DNA of 6,669 nucleotides from Comamonadaceae bacterium (GCA_947374705.1 CANCDA010000134.1:1-6669), one strand, 5' to 3'. Shown: positions 1-5,797, counted from the first letter of the stretch. Numbers and translations are program-made. The notes: generated by a model from the sequence alone, not told the origin.

Positions 1-349
1 TAAAAGCCTGCGGCAGACGCACCAACCAGTCACCTTTGAGGCGGGCTTTTTCGGCTAGGCAACCCCAGTGGGTTTCACCCACGCCCCAGCCGTTGTGCAC
101 AAAGGCGTCGCCCGCTTTCCATGCCGGGTGGCTGGACTCGATGACCGTGCCCGCGCCGTCAATGCCGGCCACCATGGGCCACTGGCGCACCACCGGGCCT
201 TTGTTGGTGATGGCCAGGCCGTCTTTGTAGTTGAGGGTGGAGTAAGCCACGGCCACGGTAACATCGCCCGGTGGCAAGCGGGACTCGTCCACCGATTGGA
301 TGGCAGCCGAAAATCCCGCAGAATTGTCTAAAACCAGTGCATTGAACAT
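1..349 (-). CDS. acuI: AcuI/YhdH-type acrylyl-CoA reductase (quinone oxidoreductase, MDR family), N-terminal part
   Basis: The gene starts at the ATG complementary to 347-349 and runs off the left edge, so only about 116 N-terminal residues are seen. An AAAGG ribosome-binding site lies 5 bases before the ATG. The protein opens MFNALVLD and carries STLNYKDGLAIT (residues 37-48), then PMVAGIDGAGTV (58-69) and a GWG..ETHWGC stretch. This is the GroES-like catalytic domain of the zinc-independent medium-chain dehydrogenase/reductase family, and the NYKDGLA and PGIDGAG-like motifs are typical of YhdH/AcuI. Family members reduce acryloyl-CoA to propanoyl-CoA with NADPH in the cytoplasm and take part in 3-hydroxypropionate, DMSP or acrylate detoxification. 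The Rossmann half lies outside the window. It is transcribed divergently from the peptidase gene. The family call is firm; the exact substrate is inferred from family resemblance. Confidence 0.87.
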   Translation of the reverse strand, partial: MFNALVLDNSAGFSAAIQSVDESRLPPGDVTVAVAYSTLNYKDGLAITNKGPVVRQWPMVAGIDGAGTVIESSHPAWKAGDAFVHNGWGVGETHWGCLAEKARLKGDWLVRLPQAF

Positions 350-385
350 GGCAACCTTTGAGAAAAATCAATATGAATCAAGGTG

Positions 386-434
386 TTGCAAAGTATTTCA
401 CGAATAAACTTTAACTTGACACCACGCTTTGCAA
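386..434. promoter_or_regulatory. 8-bp inverted repeat in the divergent acuI/peptidase intergenic region
   Basis: TTGCAAAG at 386-393 is matched by its exact reverse complement CTTTGCAA at 427-434, with centres 41 bp apart, close to four helical turns. The right arm lies inside the spacer of the promoter at 416-445. The left arm lies about 40 bases upstream of the acuI start. It could be a pair of operator half-sites serving both divergent genes, but an 8-bp match in AT-rich DNA can arise by chance. No regulator gene lies next to it. Confidence 0.3.
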
Positions 435-445
435 GCCGCTATCCT
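416..445 (+). promoter_or_regulatory. Sigma-70-like promoter for the NlpC/P60 gene, possibly giving a leaderless mRNA
   Basis: A perfect -35 hexamer TTGACA (416-421) is followed after 18 bases by TATCCT (440-445), which matches the -10 consensus at 4 of 6 positions. The expected transcription start about 7 bases further on falls at 452-453, on the A of the peptidase ATG. No Shine-Dalgarno-like purine run precedes that ATG, which agrees with a leaderless transcript. Confidence 0.5.
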
Positions 446-452
446 ACCCGCC

Positions 453-998
453 ATGCGTACCACAGCCCTCCTCCTCAGTCTGATCCTGGCCGTTAGTGCC
501 CATGCCGCCCCGGCAGATCAGGCCGACGACATGGAGCGCTTGCTGGCCGACAAAGGCCTACTGGGCAAGATCACACAGGTCACCCAAACCATGGGCAACA
601 AGGCGTCTGAGTTGGTCGTATCCGCCATGGGCGCGCTGGGCGTGCCCTACCGACGTGGTGGCAACAGCTTTGAATCTGGCTTTGACTGCAGCGGCTTTGT
701 GCGCGCCATGTACGAGCAAACCGTGGGCTTGATTTTGCCCCGCAAAGCCGAGCAGCAAGCCGCCGCCACACAAACCATTGACCGCACCGAGCTCGTGCCC
801 GGTGACTTGGTGTTTTTCAACACCATGAGGCGCGCTTTCAGCCATGTGGGCATCTATGTGGGTGACGACAAATTCATCCACTCACCCAAGCCCGGTGCAG
901 AAGTGCGGGTAGAAGACATGCGCCTGAGCTACTGGAGCCGCCGCTTTGACGGTGCTCGTCGCGTGACCGAATCGTCAGCCCAGCCCCCAACCCCTTGA
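453..998 (+). CDS. Exported NlpC/P60-family cysteine peptidase (cell-wall hydrolase)
   Basis: A 181-residue protein. Residues 1-18 form a signal peptide (MRTT, hydrophobic LLLSLILAV, cleavage near AHA|A). The NlpC/P60 domain spans about 50-160. The nucleophile is Cys79 in FDCSGFV, the first catalytic His is 131 in SHVGIYVG, and the third polar residue is His143 in FIHSP. The PGDLVFF motif (116-122) is also typical. The family cleaves peptide stems of peptidoglycan, often the D-Glu/diaminopimelate bond, in the periplasm. The ATG at 453 was chosen over the TTG at 429 because it begins a clean signal peptide and fits the promoter position; neither start has a ribosome-binding site. The next in-frame ATG (residue 27) would remove the signal peptide. 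The stop overlaps the ATG of the hydrolase gene by one base, so the two are likely translationally coupled. The family is certain; the precise bond cut is not. Confidence 0.93.
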   Translation: MRTTALLLSLILAVSAHAAPADQADDMERLLADKGLLGKITQVTQTMGNKASELVVSAMGALGVPYRRGGNSFESGFDCSGFVRAMYEQTVGLILPRKAEQQAAATQTIDRTELVPGDLVFFNTMRRAFSHVGIYVGDDKFIHSPKPGAEVRVEDMRLSYWSRRFDGARRVTESSAQPPTP

Positions 999-2062
999 TG
1001 AACACTATTTTTCTGCGCGCCGCACCTTTTGCGGCCAGCCTGCTGTTGACCTGCGCCTGCGCCATGGCGCAATCACCCACCGCAGCGTCATCCATCAACT
1101 CACCCGCTGTGCTGCCTGCCCTCAGCTACGCCGATAGCGACGCACTGGGCGTAGCTATGGAAGGCTGGGCCTACCCTTACCCGCTACAGACCTTGCAGTT
1201 TGAATTGCAAGGCCAGCCGGTACGCATGATGTACATGGACGTGCAGCCTGCTAACCCGAATGGCAAAACCGCACTGCTGTTTCATGGCAAAAATTTTGGC
1301 AGCGACTACTGGGCCAACACCATCAAGGCACTTTCAGCGCAGGGCTACCGCGTGATTGCGCCCGACCAGATCGGTTTTGGCAAATCCTCCAAACCCGAGA
1401 TGCGCTACACCTTTGAGCTGCTGGCCGCCAACACCACGCGCTTGCTGGACAGCCTCAAGGTTGAAAAGGTAGCGGTCATTGCCAACAGCATGGGCGGCAT
1501 GCTGGGCGTGCACTTTGCACGGCTCAACCCCAATCGTGTGACCGCGCTGGTGCTGGAAAACCCGCTGGGCCTGGAAGACTACAAACTCAGCATTCCCCCA
1601 CAAGCCACCGACAACCTGGTCAAGCTGGAGATGGCACAAACGCCGACCAGTTACCGCAACTTCCTCAAGAGCTACTTCCCTAACTGGACGCCGCAAACCG
1701 AGCGCCTGGTGGAGGTGTTTGCGCGGGTGCAAAAGAGCGGCGAATACCCCCGGTTTGCCCGCGTCTCGGCGCTCACCTACCAGATGATTGACGAAGGCGG
1801 CATTTACAGCGAACTGCCCAAGCTCAATGTGCCCACCCTGCTAGCCATTGGCCAACTGGACCGCACCGTGTTTGGCCGCCGCTTTGCGCCGCCCGAGGTG
1901 GTCAAGCCCTTGGGCAATTTCCCCGCGTTAGGCAAGGCCGCTCAACAGATGATTCCCGGTGCCAAGCTGGTCGAATTTGAAGGCGTGGGCCATGTGCCGC
2001 ACATGGAAGTACCCGAAAAATTTCACGCCGCCGTGCTGGAATTTCTGCAGCCCGTGAAATAA
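998..2062 (+). CDS. Exported alpha/beta-fold hydrolase
   Basis: A 354-residue protein with an N-terminal signal peptide (hydrophobic about residues 8-22, likely cleavage at AMA|Q near residue 24). The alpha/beta hydrolase core follows: HGKNFG at 96-101 (oxyanion strand and loop), PDQIGFGKS at 122-130, nucleophile Ser164 in ANSMGG, acidic residue Asp288 in AIGQLD, and catalytic His332 in GVGHVPHMEVPEKF. All three triad members are present. The nucleophile elbow has Ala instead of the usual first Gly, which the small-residue rule allows. The cap region (about 190-265) gives no substrate clue, so esterase, lactonase or C-C hydrolase activities all remain possible. The ATG overlaps the peptidase TGA (TGATG), so the pair forms an operon; an in-frame TTG one codon earlier is less likely. 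The final codons (LEFLQPVK-stop) recur in altered form at 5682-5710, after the neighbouring module. Confidence 0.92.
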   Translation: MNTIFLRAAPFAASLLLTCACAMAQSPTAASSINSPAVLPALSYADSDALGVAMEGWAYPYPLQTLQFELQGQPVRMMYMDVQPANPNGKTALLFHGKNFGSDYWANTIKALSAQGYRVIAPDQIGFGKSSKPEMRYTFELLAANTTRLLDSLKVEKVAVIANSMGGMLGVHFARLNPNRVTALVLENPLGLEDYKLSIPPQATDNLVKLEMAQTPTSYRNFLKSYFPNWTPQTERLVEVFARVQKSGEYPRFARVSALTYQMIDEGGIYSELPKLNVPTLLAIGQLDRTVFGRRFAPPEVVKPLGNFPALGKAAQQMIPGAKLVEFEGVGHVPHMEVPEKFHAAVLEFLQPVK

Positions 2063-2093
2063 CAAGCGCGGGATTTCTCCCCTAGATAACTTC
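2034..2093. repeat. Long-range direct repeat, copy 1: hydrolase 3' end and downstream flank
   Basis: The first 16 bases (2034-2049, TGCTGGAATTTCTGCA) are identical to 5682-5697. The next 13 bases reach a TAA at the same frame and length in both copies. Then 11 of 12 bases match (caagcgcgggat against caagggcgggat), and CCTAGA (2081-2086) and a CTTC tail are shared with a two-base gap. Similarity fades after about 2093. The intact hydrolase gene ends within this copy. The repeat brackets the gntR-rraA-dehydrogenase-bug module. Confidence 0.85.
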
Positions 2094-2103
2094 ACACCCC
2101 CTT

Positions 2104-2127
2104 CGTGACACGGATGACTCGATCACG
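2104..2127. terminator. Weak hairpin between convergent hydrolase and gntR genes
   Basis: CGTGA (2104-2108) pairs with TCACG (2123-2127) around a 14-base loop. The stem can be extended by G-T wobbles and C-G pairs of the flanking CCCC and GGGG runs. It lies in the only gap between two convergent genes, where a bidirectional terminator would be expected. Neither strand has a U-tract directly after the stem: the A-run at 2134-2139 is on the wrong side for plus-strand termination. The call is therefore weak. Confidence 0.25.
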
Positions 2128-2139
2128 GGGCGGGAAAAA

Positions 2140-2793
2140 TTAACCGCTGAACTCACTACGCCGCAGCTTGAAGCGGTGAGCCGCCACGCGCAAGTGCAAT
2201 TGCATCGCTTGGCGAGCGAGTTCAGGTTCACCCATGCGCACCGCCGCCGCGAGATCACGATGGTGATGAAGGCTTTGCACCAAATCCTTTGGGGTGCTGA
2301 TGAAATACGAGCGGATCACGATGGGCATGTCGATCAAGCCGACCAGCATGGCACGCAGGCGCGGCGATCCGCTGGCTTCCAGGATGGCCCGATGGAAAAG
2401 GGCATTGATGTCCTGTAGCCGCTCGGCCATGGCATCTCCGCCGCCCGCAATGACCTGCTCCATTTGCTCGTTCAACTCGTCCAGCCGATCCGCCAGAGCC
2501 GTGCTGCCACGGCGCGCCGCGAGTTCCGCCGCATGGCCTTCCAGGAGGCCGCGCAGCTCATAGGTCTCCTGAATGTCGATCTCGGTCCACTCGGCAACGC
2601 GCACGCCGCGGCCGACATCGGCGGTCGCCAGCCCGTCTTGCACCAGCCGCTTGAGGGCGGCTCGAATCGGCGTGCGACTGATGTCCAACTCGCGCGCGAT
2701 GTGCTCTTCTTTCAACTGCGCGCCGGGCGCGTAGGTTCCGGCGATCACCCGCTGCTTCAGAAGCTCATAAGCACTGTCAGAGGCAACGGCCAT
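2140..2793 (-). CDS. GntR-family transcriptional regulator, FadR/FCD subfamily
   Basis: A 217-residue protein. Residues about 5-67 form the winged helix-turn-helix, with the GntR signature LKEEHIARELDISRTPIRAALKRLVQDGL (27-55) and a wing with GRGVRV (61-66). An all-helical FCD ligand-binding domain covers about 72-205. Its usual metal/carboxylate ligands appear to be present: Asn130 and His134 in NALFH, His176-178 in LHHHRD, and His200 in MQLHL. FCD regulators typically sense small carboxylates such as pathway substrates or intermediates and usually repress. The start is the ATG complementary to 2791-2793, preceded 6 bases away by AAAGGA. An upstream in-frame TTG at 2817 is less likely because it lies before this site. 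The gene is divergent from the rraA-like gene and shares a 142-bp intergenic region with it, so it most likely controls that operon and itself. The effector is unknown. Confidence 0.93.
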   Translation of the reverse strand: MAVASDSAYELLKQRVIAGTYAPGAQLKEEHIARELDISRTPIRAALKRLVQDGLATADVGRGVRVAEWTEIDIQETYELRGLLEGHAAELAARRGSTALADRLDELNEQMEQVIAGGGDAMAERLQDINALFHRAILEASGSPRLRAMLVGLIDMPIVIRSYFISTPKDLVQSLHHHRDLAAAVRMGEPELARQAMQLHLRVAAHRFKLRRSEFSG

Positions 2794-2819
2794 TTTGTTT
2801 CCTTTTTGTACTATCAAAT

Positions 2820-2843
2820 GAGCTGATTATCGCAAATCAGCTC
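2820..2843. promoter_or_regulatory. Perfect 9-bp inverted repeat upstream of gntR (candidate autoregulatory operator)
   Basis: GAGCTGATT (2820-2828) and AATCAGCTC (2835-2843) are exact reverse complements separated by 6 bases. The repeat sits 26 bases upstream of the gntR ATG. It overlaps a possible minus-strand -10 element GATAAT (complement of 2826-2831), which has a TTGGCA -35 (complement of 2847-2852) at a short 15-base spacing. A dimeric repressor bound here would block gntR transcription. It could instead fold as an RNA hairpin in the gntR leader, but it has no U-tract. Confidence 0.5.
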
Positions 2844-2855
2844 TCATGCCAATGC

Positions 2856-2884
2856 TTGACCGGGGGTGTTGATGACTTTATTGT
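2856..2884 (+). promoter_or_regulatory. Sigma-70-like promoter for the rraA-dehydrogenase-bug operon
   Basis: TTGACC (2856-2861, 5 of 6 to consensus) is separated by 17 bases from TATTGT (2879-2884, 4 of 6). The predicted start is near 2891, giving a leader of about 45 bases before the ATG at 2936. The second TTGTAC box coincides with this start, suggesting repression by the divergent GntR regulator. Confidence 0.5.
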
Positions 2885-2935
2885 TTTTTTATTGTACATT
2901 ACCGCCAAACCCCTCAACTCTCCTGAAAGACAAGC

Positions 2936-3613
2936 ATGGTTGGACTCCAGATTCTCAAGCGAACACGCCAGGTACCAGAGCGTGTCGTCCAGGCCTTCAA
3001 GGGCCTTCCCGTGGCGAACGTAAGCGACAGCATGGCCCGCATGACGGCGGCTGGCCCTCGGCTGCGGCCCATGCACAAGGGTGGCTACTTGGCTGGCCCT
3101 GCCCTGACGGTGAAGTGCCGCCCGGGCGACAACCTGATGATTCACAAAGCCCTGGAGATGGCGCAGCCGGGCGACGTGATCGTCGTTGACGCGGGTGGCG
3201 ACCTTAGCAATTCGCTGTTCGGCGAGATCATGCTCGCCACTGCGGTAGCGCGCAATGTGGCCGGGATCGTTCTGAATGGCGCGATCCGTGATTCCGAGGA
3301 AATCGCCTCGGGCTCCTTTCCTGTGTACGCAGCGGGGGTGACGCACCGTGGCCCCTACAAGGACGGCCCGGGCGAGATCAACGTTCCAATCGCCATCGAC
3401 GGCATGGTCATCCATCCCGGCGACTTGATGCTCGGTGATGCCGACGGCCTGCTGTGCGTACCGTTTGACAACGTCGAGGAAGTGCTGGCCGCCACGCGCA
3501 AGAAAATGGAAGCCGAGAAAAAGACCCTGGCAGACATTGCCACAGGTCGGCTGAACACCGCATGGATTGACGCCACGCTCCAGCGCATCGGCTGCAACAC
3601 GGAGCCCCTGTGA
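2936..3613 (+). CDS. RraA-family protein / 4-hydroxy-4-methyl-2-oxoglutarate (HMG/CHA) aldolase-like lyase
   Basis: A 225-residue protein spanning the whole RraA-like fold. The family signature is clear: VANVSDSM (26-33), GPALTVKCRPGDN (54-66), PGDVIVVDAGGD (78-89), FGEIMLATAVARNVAGIVLNGAIRDSEEI (95-123), and PVYAAGVTHRGP in the C-terminal half. Arg118 and Asp119 in GAIRD correspond to the substrate-binding Arg and metal-binding Asp of class II HMG/CHA aldolases, which cleave 4-hydroxy-2-oxo diacids to pyruvate or decarboxylate oxaloacetate. Their presence favours an enzyme over the RNase E inhibitor RraA. It is often misannotated as a demethylmenaquinone methyltransferase. The ATG at 2936 has only a weak GAAAGA 5 bases upstream. 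It is the first gene of a plus-strand operon, one base before the dehydrogenase gene. The exact substrate is unknown. Confidence 0.88.
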   Translation: MVGLQILKRTRQVPERVVQAFKGLPVANVSDSMARMTAAGPRLRPMHKGGYLAGPALTVKCRPGDNLMIHKALEMAQPGDVIVVDAGGDLSNSLFGEIMLATAVARNVAGIVLNGAIRDSEEIASGSFPVYAAGVTHRGPYKDGPGEINVPIAIDGMVIHPGDLMLGDADGLLCVPFDNVEEVLAATRKKMEAEKKTLADIATGRLNTAWIDATLQRIGCNTEPL

Positions 3614-3614
3614 C

Positions 3615-4649
3615 ATGAAGACCCATGAAAAGCGAGTGCTTCGTTCGGACCTATGGATCGACGCCGCGTTTGATGAGCGACTGGGCCGCGAATCGGACGT
3701 GTCTGTTGAGGTTTTCCCGGTTAGGGGCAATCCCGCTGCAGCCTGGGCGATGCTGTCCGGCGCACATGTTTATCACGTGTCGGCGGCCAAGGACGAATTG
3801 CCGACGGAATGGATTGCGGGAGCCGAGCTGCTCGCCCGCTGCCCCCAACTGCTGTGCGTGTCGTCTAGCGGCGCGGGCTATGACACGGTGGACGTTCCCG
3901 CCTGCACTGCTGCCGGTGTTGCCGTGGTCAACCAGGCGGGCGGCAATGCGCCATCGGTTGCGGAACACACGCTGGGTCTCATGCTCGGCGTATCCCACCG
4001 CATGGTGGAAAGCGACCGGCGCATGCGGCGCGAGCAAGGCTTCACGCGCGAGGACGTGATGGGCCATGAGATCCGTGGCAAGACGCTCGGCCTGGTCGGC
4101 ATTGGTCATACCGGCAGCCGAGTGGCTGCACTGGCGCAGGCCTTTGGCATGGAGGTGATTGCAACCGACCCTTTGCTCACGCCTGAAGAAGTTGCACGCC
4201 GCGGAGCGAGGGCGGTCTCGCTGCCGGAACTGCTGGCCCAGTCCGACATCGTGTCCTTGCACTGCCCGCGCGACGCCAGCACCTTGAGGCTTATGAACGC
4301 GGCTACCTTCGCTCGCATGAAAAAGGGGGCACTCTTCATCAGTACTGCGCGCGGCGGTATTCACGATGAGTCGGCCTTGGCCGAAGCGCTTAGCTCCGGG
4401 CATCTGGCCGGCGCGGGTCTCGATGTCTGGGACCAGGAGCCTCCGCCACTGGATCACCCGCTGCTGGCCATGGACAAGGTCTTCGCCACGTTCCACACCG
4501 CCGGCGTGACCCATGAGGCACGGCGCAACGTCGCGGCCATCGGAGCCGAGCAGATTGCCCTTCTACTGACCGGTGGGCGACCGCCACGCCTCGTCAACCC
4601 GGAAGTTTGGCCCGCCTACGAGCAGCGGCGCGCCCAGATCTTGCGCTGA
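3615..4649 (+). CDS. D-isomer-specific 2-hydroxyacid dehydrogenase (NAD-dependent)
   Basis: A 344-residue protein of usual family length. A catalytic-domain half (about 10-115, with SSSGAGYDTVDVPACTAAG at 83-101 and NAPSVAEHTLGLML at 111-124) precedes the Rossmann domain. The nucleotide-binding motif is GIGHTG (162-167), and Asp185 at the end of the second strand (IATDP) favours NAD over NADP. The catalytic triad residues are Arg246 (STARGG), Glu275 (DQEPP) and His294 (TFHTAG). Such enzymes interconvert a 2-oxo acid and a D-2-hydroxy acid in the cytoplasm. The ATG at 3615 was chosen because it follows the rraA-like stop by one base, with GGAG at 3601-3604; longer versions would start inside the upstream gene. 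It probably works with the RraA-family lyase on the same oxo/hydroxy acid. The specific substrate (glycerate-, phosphoglycerate- or lactate-like) cannot be read from the sequence. Confidence 0.93.
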   Translation: MKTHEKRVLRSDLWIDAAFDERLGRESDVSVEVFPVRGNPAAAWAMLSGAHVYHVSAAKDELPTEWIAGAELLARCPQLLCVSSSGAGYDTVDVPACTAAGVAVVNQAGGNAPSVAEHTLGLMLGVSHRMVESDRRMRREQGFTREDVMGHEIRGKTLGLVGIGHTGSRVAALAQAFGMEVIATDPLLTPEEVARRGARAVSLPELLAQSDIVSLHCPRDASTLRLMNAATFARMKKGALFISTARGGIHDESALAEALSSGHLAGAGLDVWDQEPPPLDHPLLAMDKVFATFHTAGVTHEARRNVAAIGAEQIALLLTGGRPPRLVNPEVWPAYEQRRAQILR

Positions 4650-4690
4650 TCCGACTGCTTTCACCCACCGCCCTCCAAGGAAATCATTCC

Positions 4691-5674
4691 ATGCAACTCG
4701 TCACCTCCCTTCTGCGCCGGTTCTTGCCGCCCTTGATGCTGTCCGCCGCCGCAACAGTCGTCCCGGCGTTCGCCGCCTACCCTGAGCAGCCGATCAAGAT
4801 GATCGTGGCCTACGCCCCCGGGGGTGGCACGGACATCATCGCCCGCACGACGGCCCAATTCTTGGCCAAGCACCTAGGCAACAACGCCAGCATCGTTGTG
4901 GTCAACCGTCCGGGCGCGGGCGGCGCCATCGGCTTTGCTGAACTCGCCAGAGCACCCGCTGACGGCTACACCATTGGCTTCATCAACACGCCGAACGTGC
5001 TGACGATCCCGATAGAGCGCAAGTCGAATTTTTACTGGCAAGACTTCGATCTGCTGGGCAATATCGTGGACGATCCGGGCAACTTTTCCGTGCATGCGGA
5101 CAGTCCCTACAAGAACTTGAAAGAGCTCGTCGCTTATGCCAAGGCGAATCCGGGCGCCGTCACCTATGGCACGACCGGCATCGGTTCCGACGACCACATT
5201 TCGGCGCTGATGCTGGAGCGCGCAGCCGGCATCAAGATGACGCATGTTCCTTTCAAGGGCGCTGCCGAAGTCCATAACGGCGTGGTCGGCAAGCAAATCA
5301 CAGTGGCTGCAATGAACATCGGCGAGGCACTCCAGTACGCCAAGGGCGGTAGCCCCATCCGCCAGCTGGGCCAAATGAGTGTGGCCCGCACCAACCTGGC
5401 ACCGACGATACCCACCTTCAAGGAACAGGGCTACGACATCGTCATGGCATCCCTGCGCGGTGTCGCCGCACCCAAGGGCTTGCCGCCGGCCATCCGTGAC
5501 CAACTTCAGAGCGCGCTGCAAAAGGCCGCTGCGGACCCGGAATTCCAGGCCAAGGCAGCAAACTACTTCGCGCCTCTGCGCTACCTGCCTCCTCCCACGT
5601 ACGCGATGGAGCTTAAGGATGCCGAGGCGGGATTCAAGCAGCTATGGCAGGCCATGCCTTGGGGTGAAAAGTAA
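4691..5674 (+). CDS. Tripartite tricarboxylate transporter substrate-binding protein (Bug family), periplasmic
   Basis: A 327-residue protein with a signal peptide (residues 1-28, arginines at 9-10, hydrophobic to AFA|A). The mature protein opens YPEQPIKMIVAYAPGGGTDIIAR (30-52), then NRPGAGGAIG (72-81) and ADGYT, which is the classic Bug/TctC signature. TYGTTGIGSDDH and HVPFKGAAEVHNGVVGKQI further match the second lobe. Bug proteins bind small carboxylates in the periplasm, using main-chain contacts and two waters to hold the carboxylate. The ATG has AAGGA at 4677-4681, 9 bases upstream. It lies 41 bases after the dehydrogenase stop in the same operon. No TctA/TctB membrane genes are near, so it is an orphan receptor, as is common in Burkholderiales; it may dock to a distant transporter or signal to a sensor. 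The ligand is probably the operon substrate. Confidence 0.94.
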   Translation: MQLVTSLLRRFLPPLMLSAAATVVPAFAAYPEQPIKMIVAYAPGGGTDIIARTTAQFLAKHLGNNASIVVVNRPGAGGAIGFAELARAPADGYTIGFINTPNVLTIPIERKSNFYWQDFDLLGNIVDDPGNFSVHADSPYKNLKELVAYAKANPGAVTYGTTGIGSDDHISALMLERAAGIKMTHVPFKGAAEVHNGVVGKQITVAAMNIGEALQYAKGGSPIRQLGQMSVARTNLAPTIPTFKEQGYDIVMASLRGVAAPKGLPPAIRDQLQSALQKAAADPEFQAKAANYFAPLRYLPPPTYAMELKDAEAGFKQLWQAMPWGEK

Positions 5675-5680
5675 GTCCGT

Positions 5681-5710
5681 ATGCTGGAATTTCTGCAAGC
5701 GGAAAAGTAA
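5681..5710 (+). pseudogene. Remnant 3' tail of an alpha/beta hydrolase gene
   Basis: These 30 bases read M-LEFLQAEK-stop. They align codon for codon, without gaps, with the last residues of the hydrolase ending at 2062 (V-LEFLQPVK-stop). Only the tail remains: immediately upstream is the bug stop codon and six unrelated bases. It is not expected to be a functional peptide; no ribosome-binding site precedes the ATG. It is read here as a scar marking the right edge of the inserted catabolic module. Confidence 0.7.
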
Positions 5711-5738
5711 CAAGGGCGGGATATTCCCTAGAACCTTC
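5682..5738. repeat. Long-range direct repeat, copy 2
   Basis: This is the partner of 2034-2093: 16 identical bases, a matching stop codon, the near-identical caagggcgggat segment, and CCTAGA at 5727-5732 followed by a CTTC. The copies differ by substitutions and a two-base gap, so they are not a fresh target-site duplication. Either the duplication is old, or the two flanks came from different but related strains. The region 5675-5797 otherwise contains only this copy and a small hairpin before the next gene. Confidence 0.85.
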
Positions 5739-5756
5739 CTCCCCTCTTTCGCTTAG

Positions 5757-5783
5757 GATTTGCCTCGGTCTGACCCGCAAATC
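5757..5783. other. 7-bp inverted repeat just before the ribosome-binding site of the ThDP enzyme gene
   Basis: GATTTGC (5757-5763) and GCAAATC (5777-5783) are exact reverse complements around a 13-base loop. The ribosome-binding site AGGAG (5787-5791) begins three bases after the right arm. The repeat could be an operator or a leader hairpin affecting translation. It does not resemble a THI-box (TPP riboswitch). With seven-base arms, chance is a real alternative. Confidence 0.3.
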
Positions 5784-5797
5784 ACCAGGAGCGAAAC

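Larger units (their letters stand above)
2803..2900. promoter_or_regulatory. Two TTGTAC-centred candidate operator boxes for the GntR regulator
   Basis: TTTTTGTACTAT at 2803-2814 and TTATTGTACATT at 2889-2900 match at 9 of 12 positions and share the core TTGTAC. The first lies next to the gntR ribosome-binding site. The second covers the predicted transcription start of the rraA operon. ATTGTACATT is nearly palindromic, and FadR-type GntR proteins often bind short T-rich/GTAC-centred palindromes. The link to this particular GntR protein is inferred from position. Confidence 0.4.

Noticed and set aside
2837..3730. Long minus-strand open frame (about 297 codons) opposite the rraA-like gene
   Set aside because: It is antisense to a clear family member, its translation shows no recognisable domain, and it covers the divergent promoter region. 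It is a by-product of GC-rich codon use.
3651..4514. Minus-strand open frame (about 287 codons) opposite the 2-hydroxyacid dehydrogenase
   Set aside because: The plus strand carries all dehydrogenase motifs; the antisense product is His/Arg/Gln-rich and resembles no family.
4874..5521. Minus-strand open frame (about 215 codons) opposite the Bug gene
   Set aside because: It is a shadow of a clear coding gene, with no domain and no ribosome-binding site.
2034..5738. Transposon or insertion sequence generating the long-range direct repeat
   Set aside because: No transposase, integrase or terminal inverted repeats are visible, and the repeat copies are diverged and about 60 bp long, unlike a target-site duplication.
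5711..5797. TPP riboswitch upstream of the ThDP enzyme
   Set aside because: The conserved THI-box elements (CTGAGA and the ACCTGA...GGATAATGCC segment) are absent; only a small hairpin is seen.
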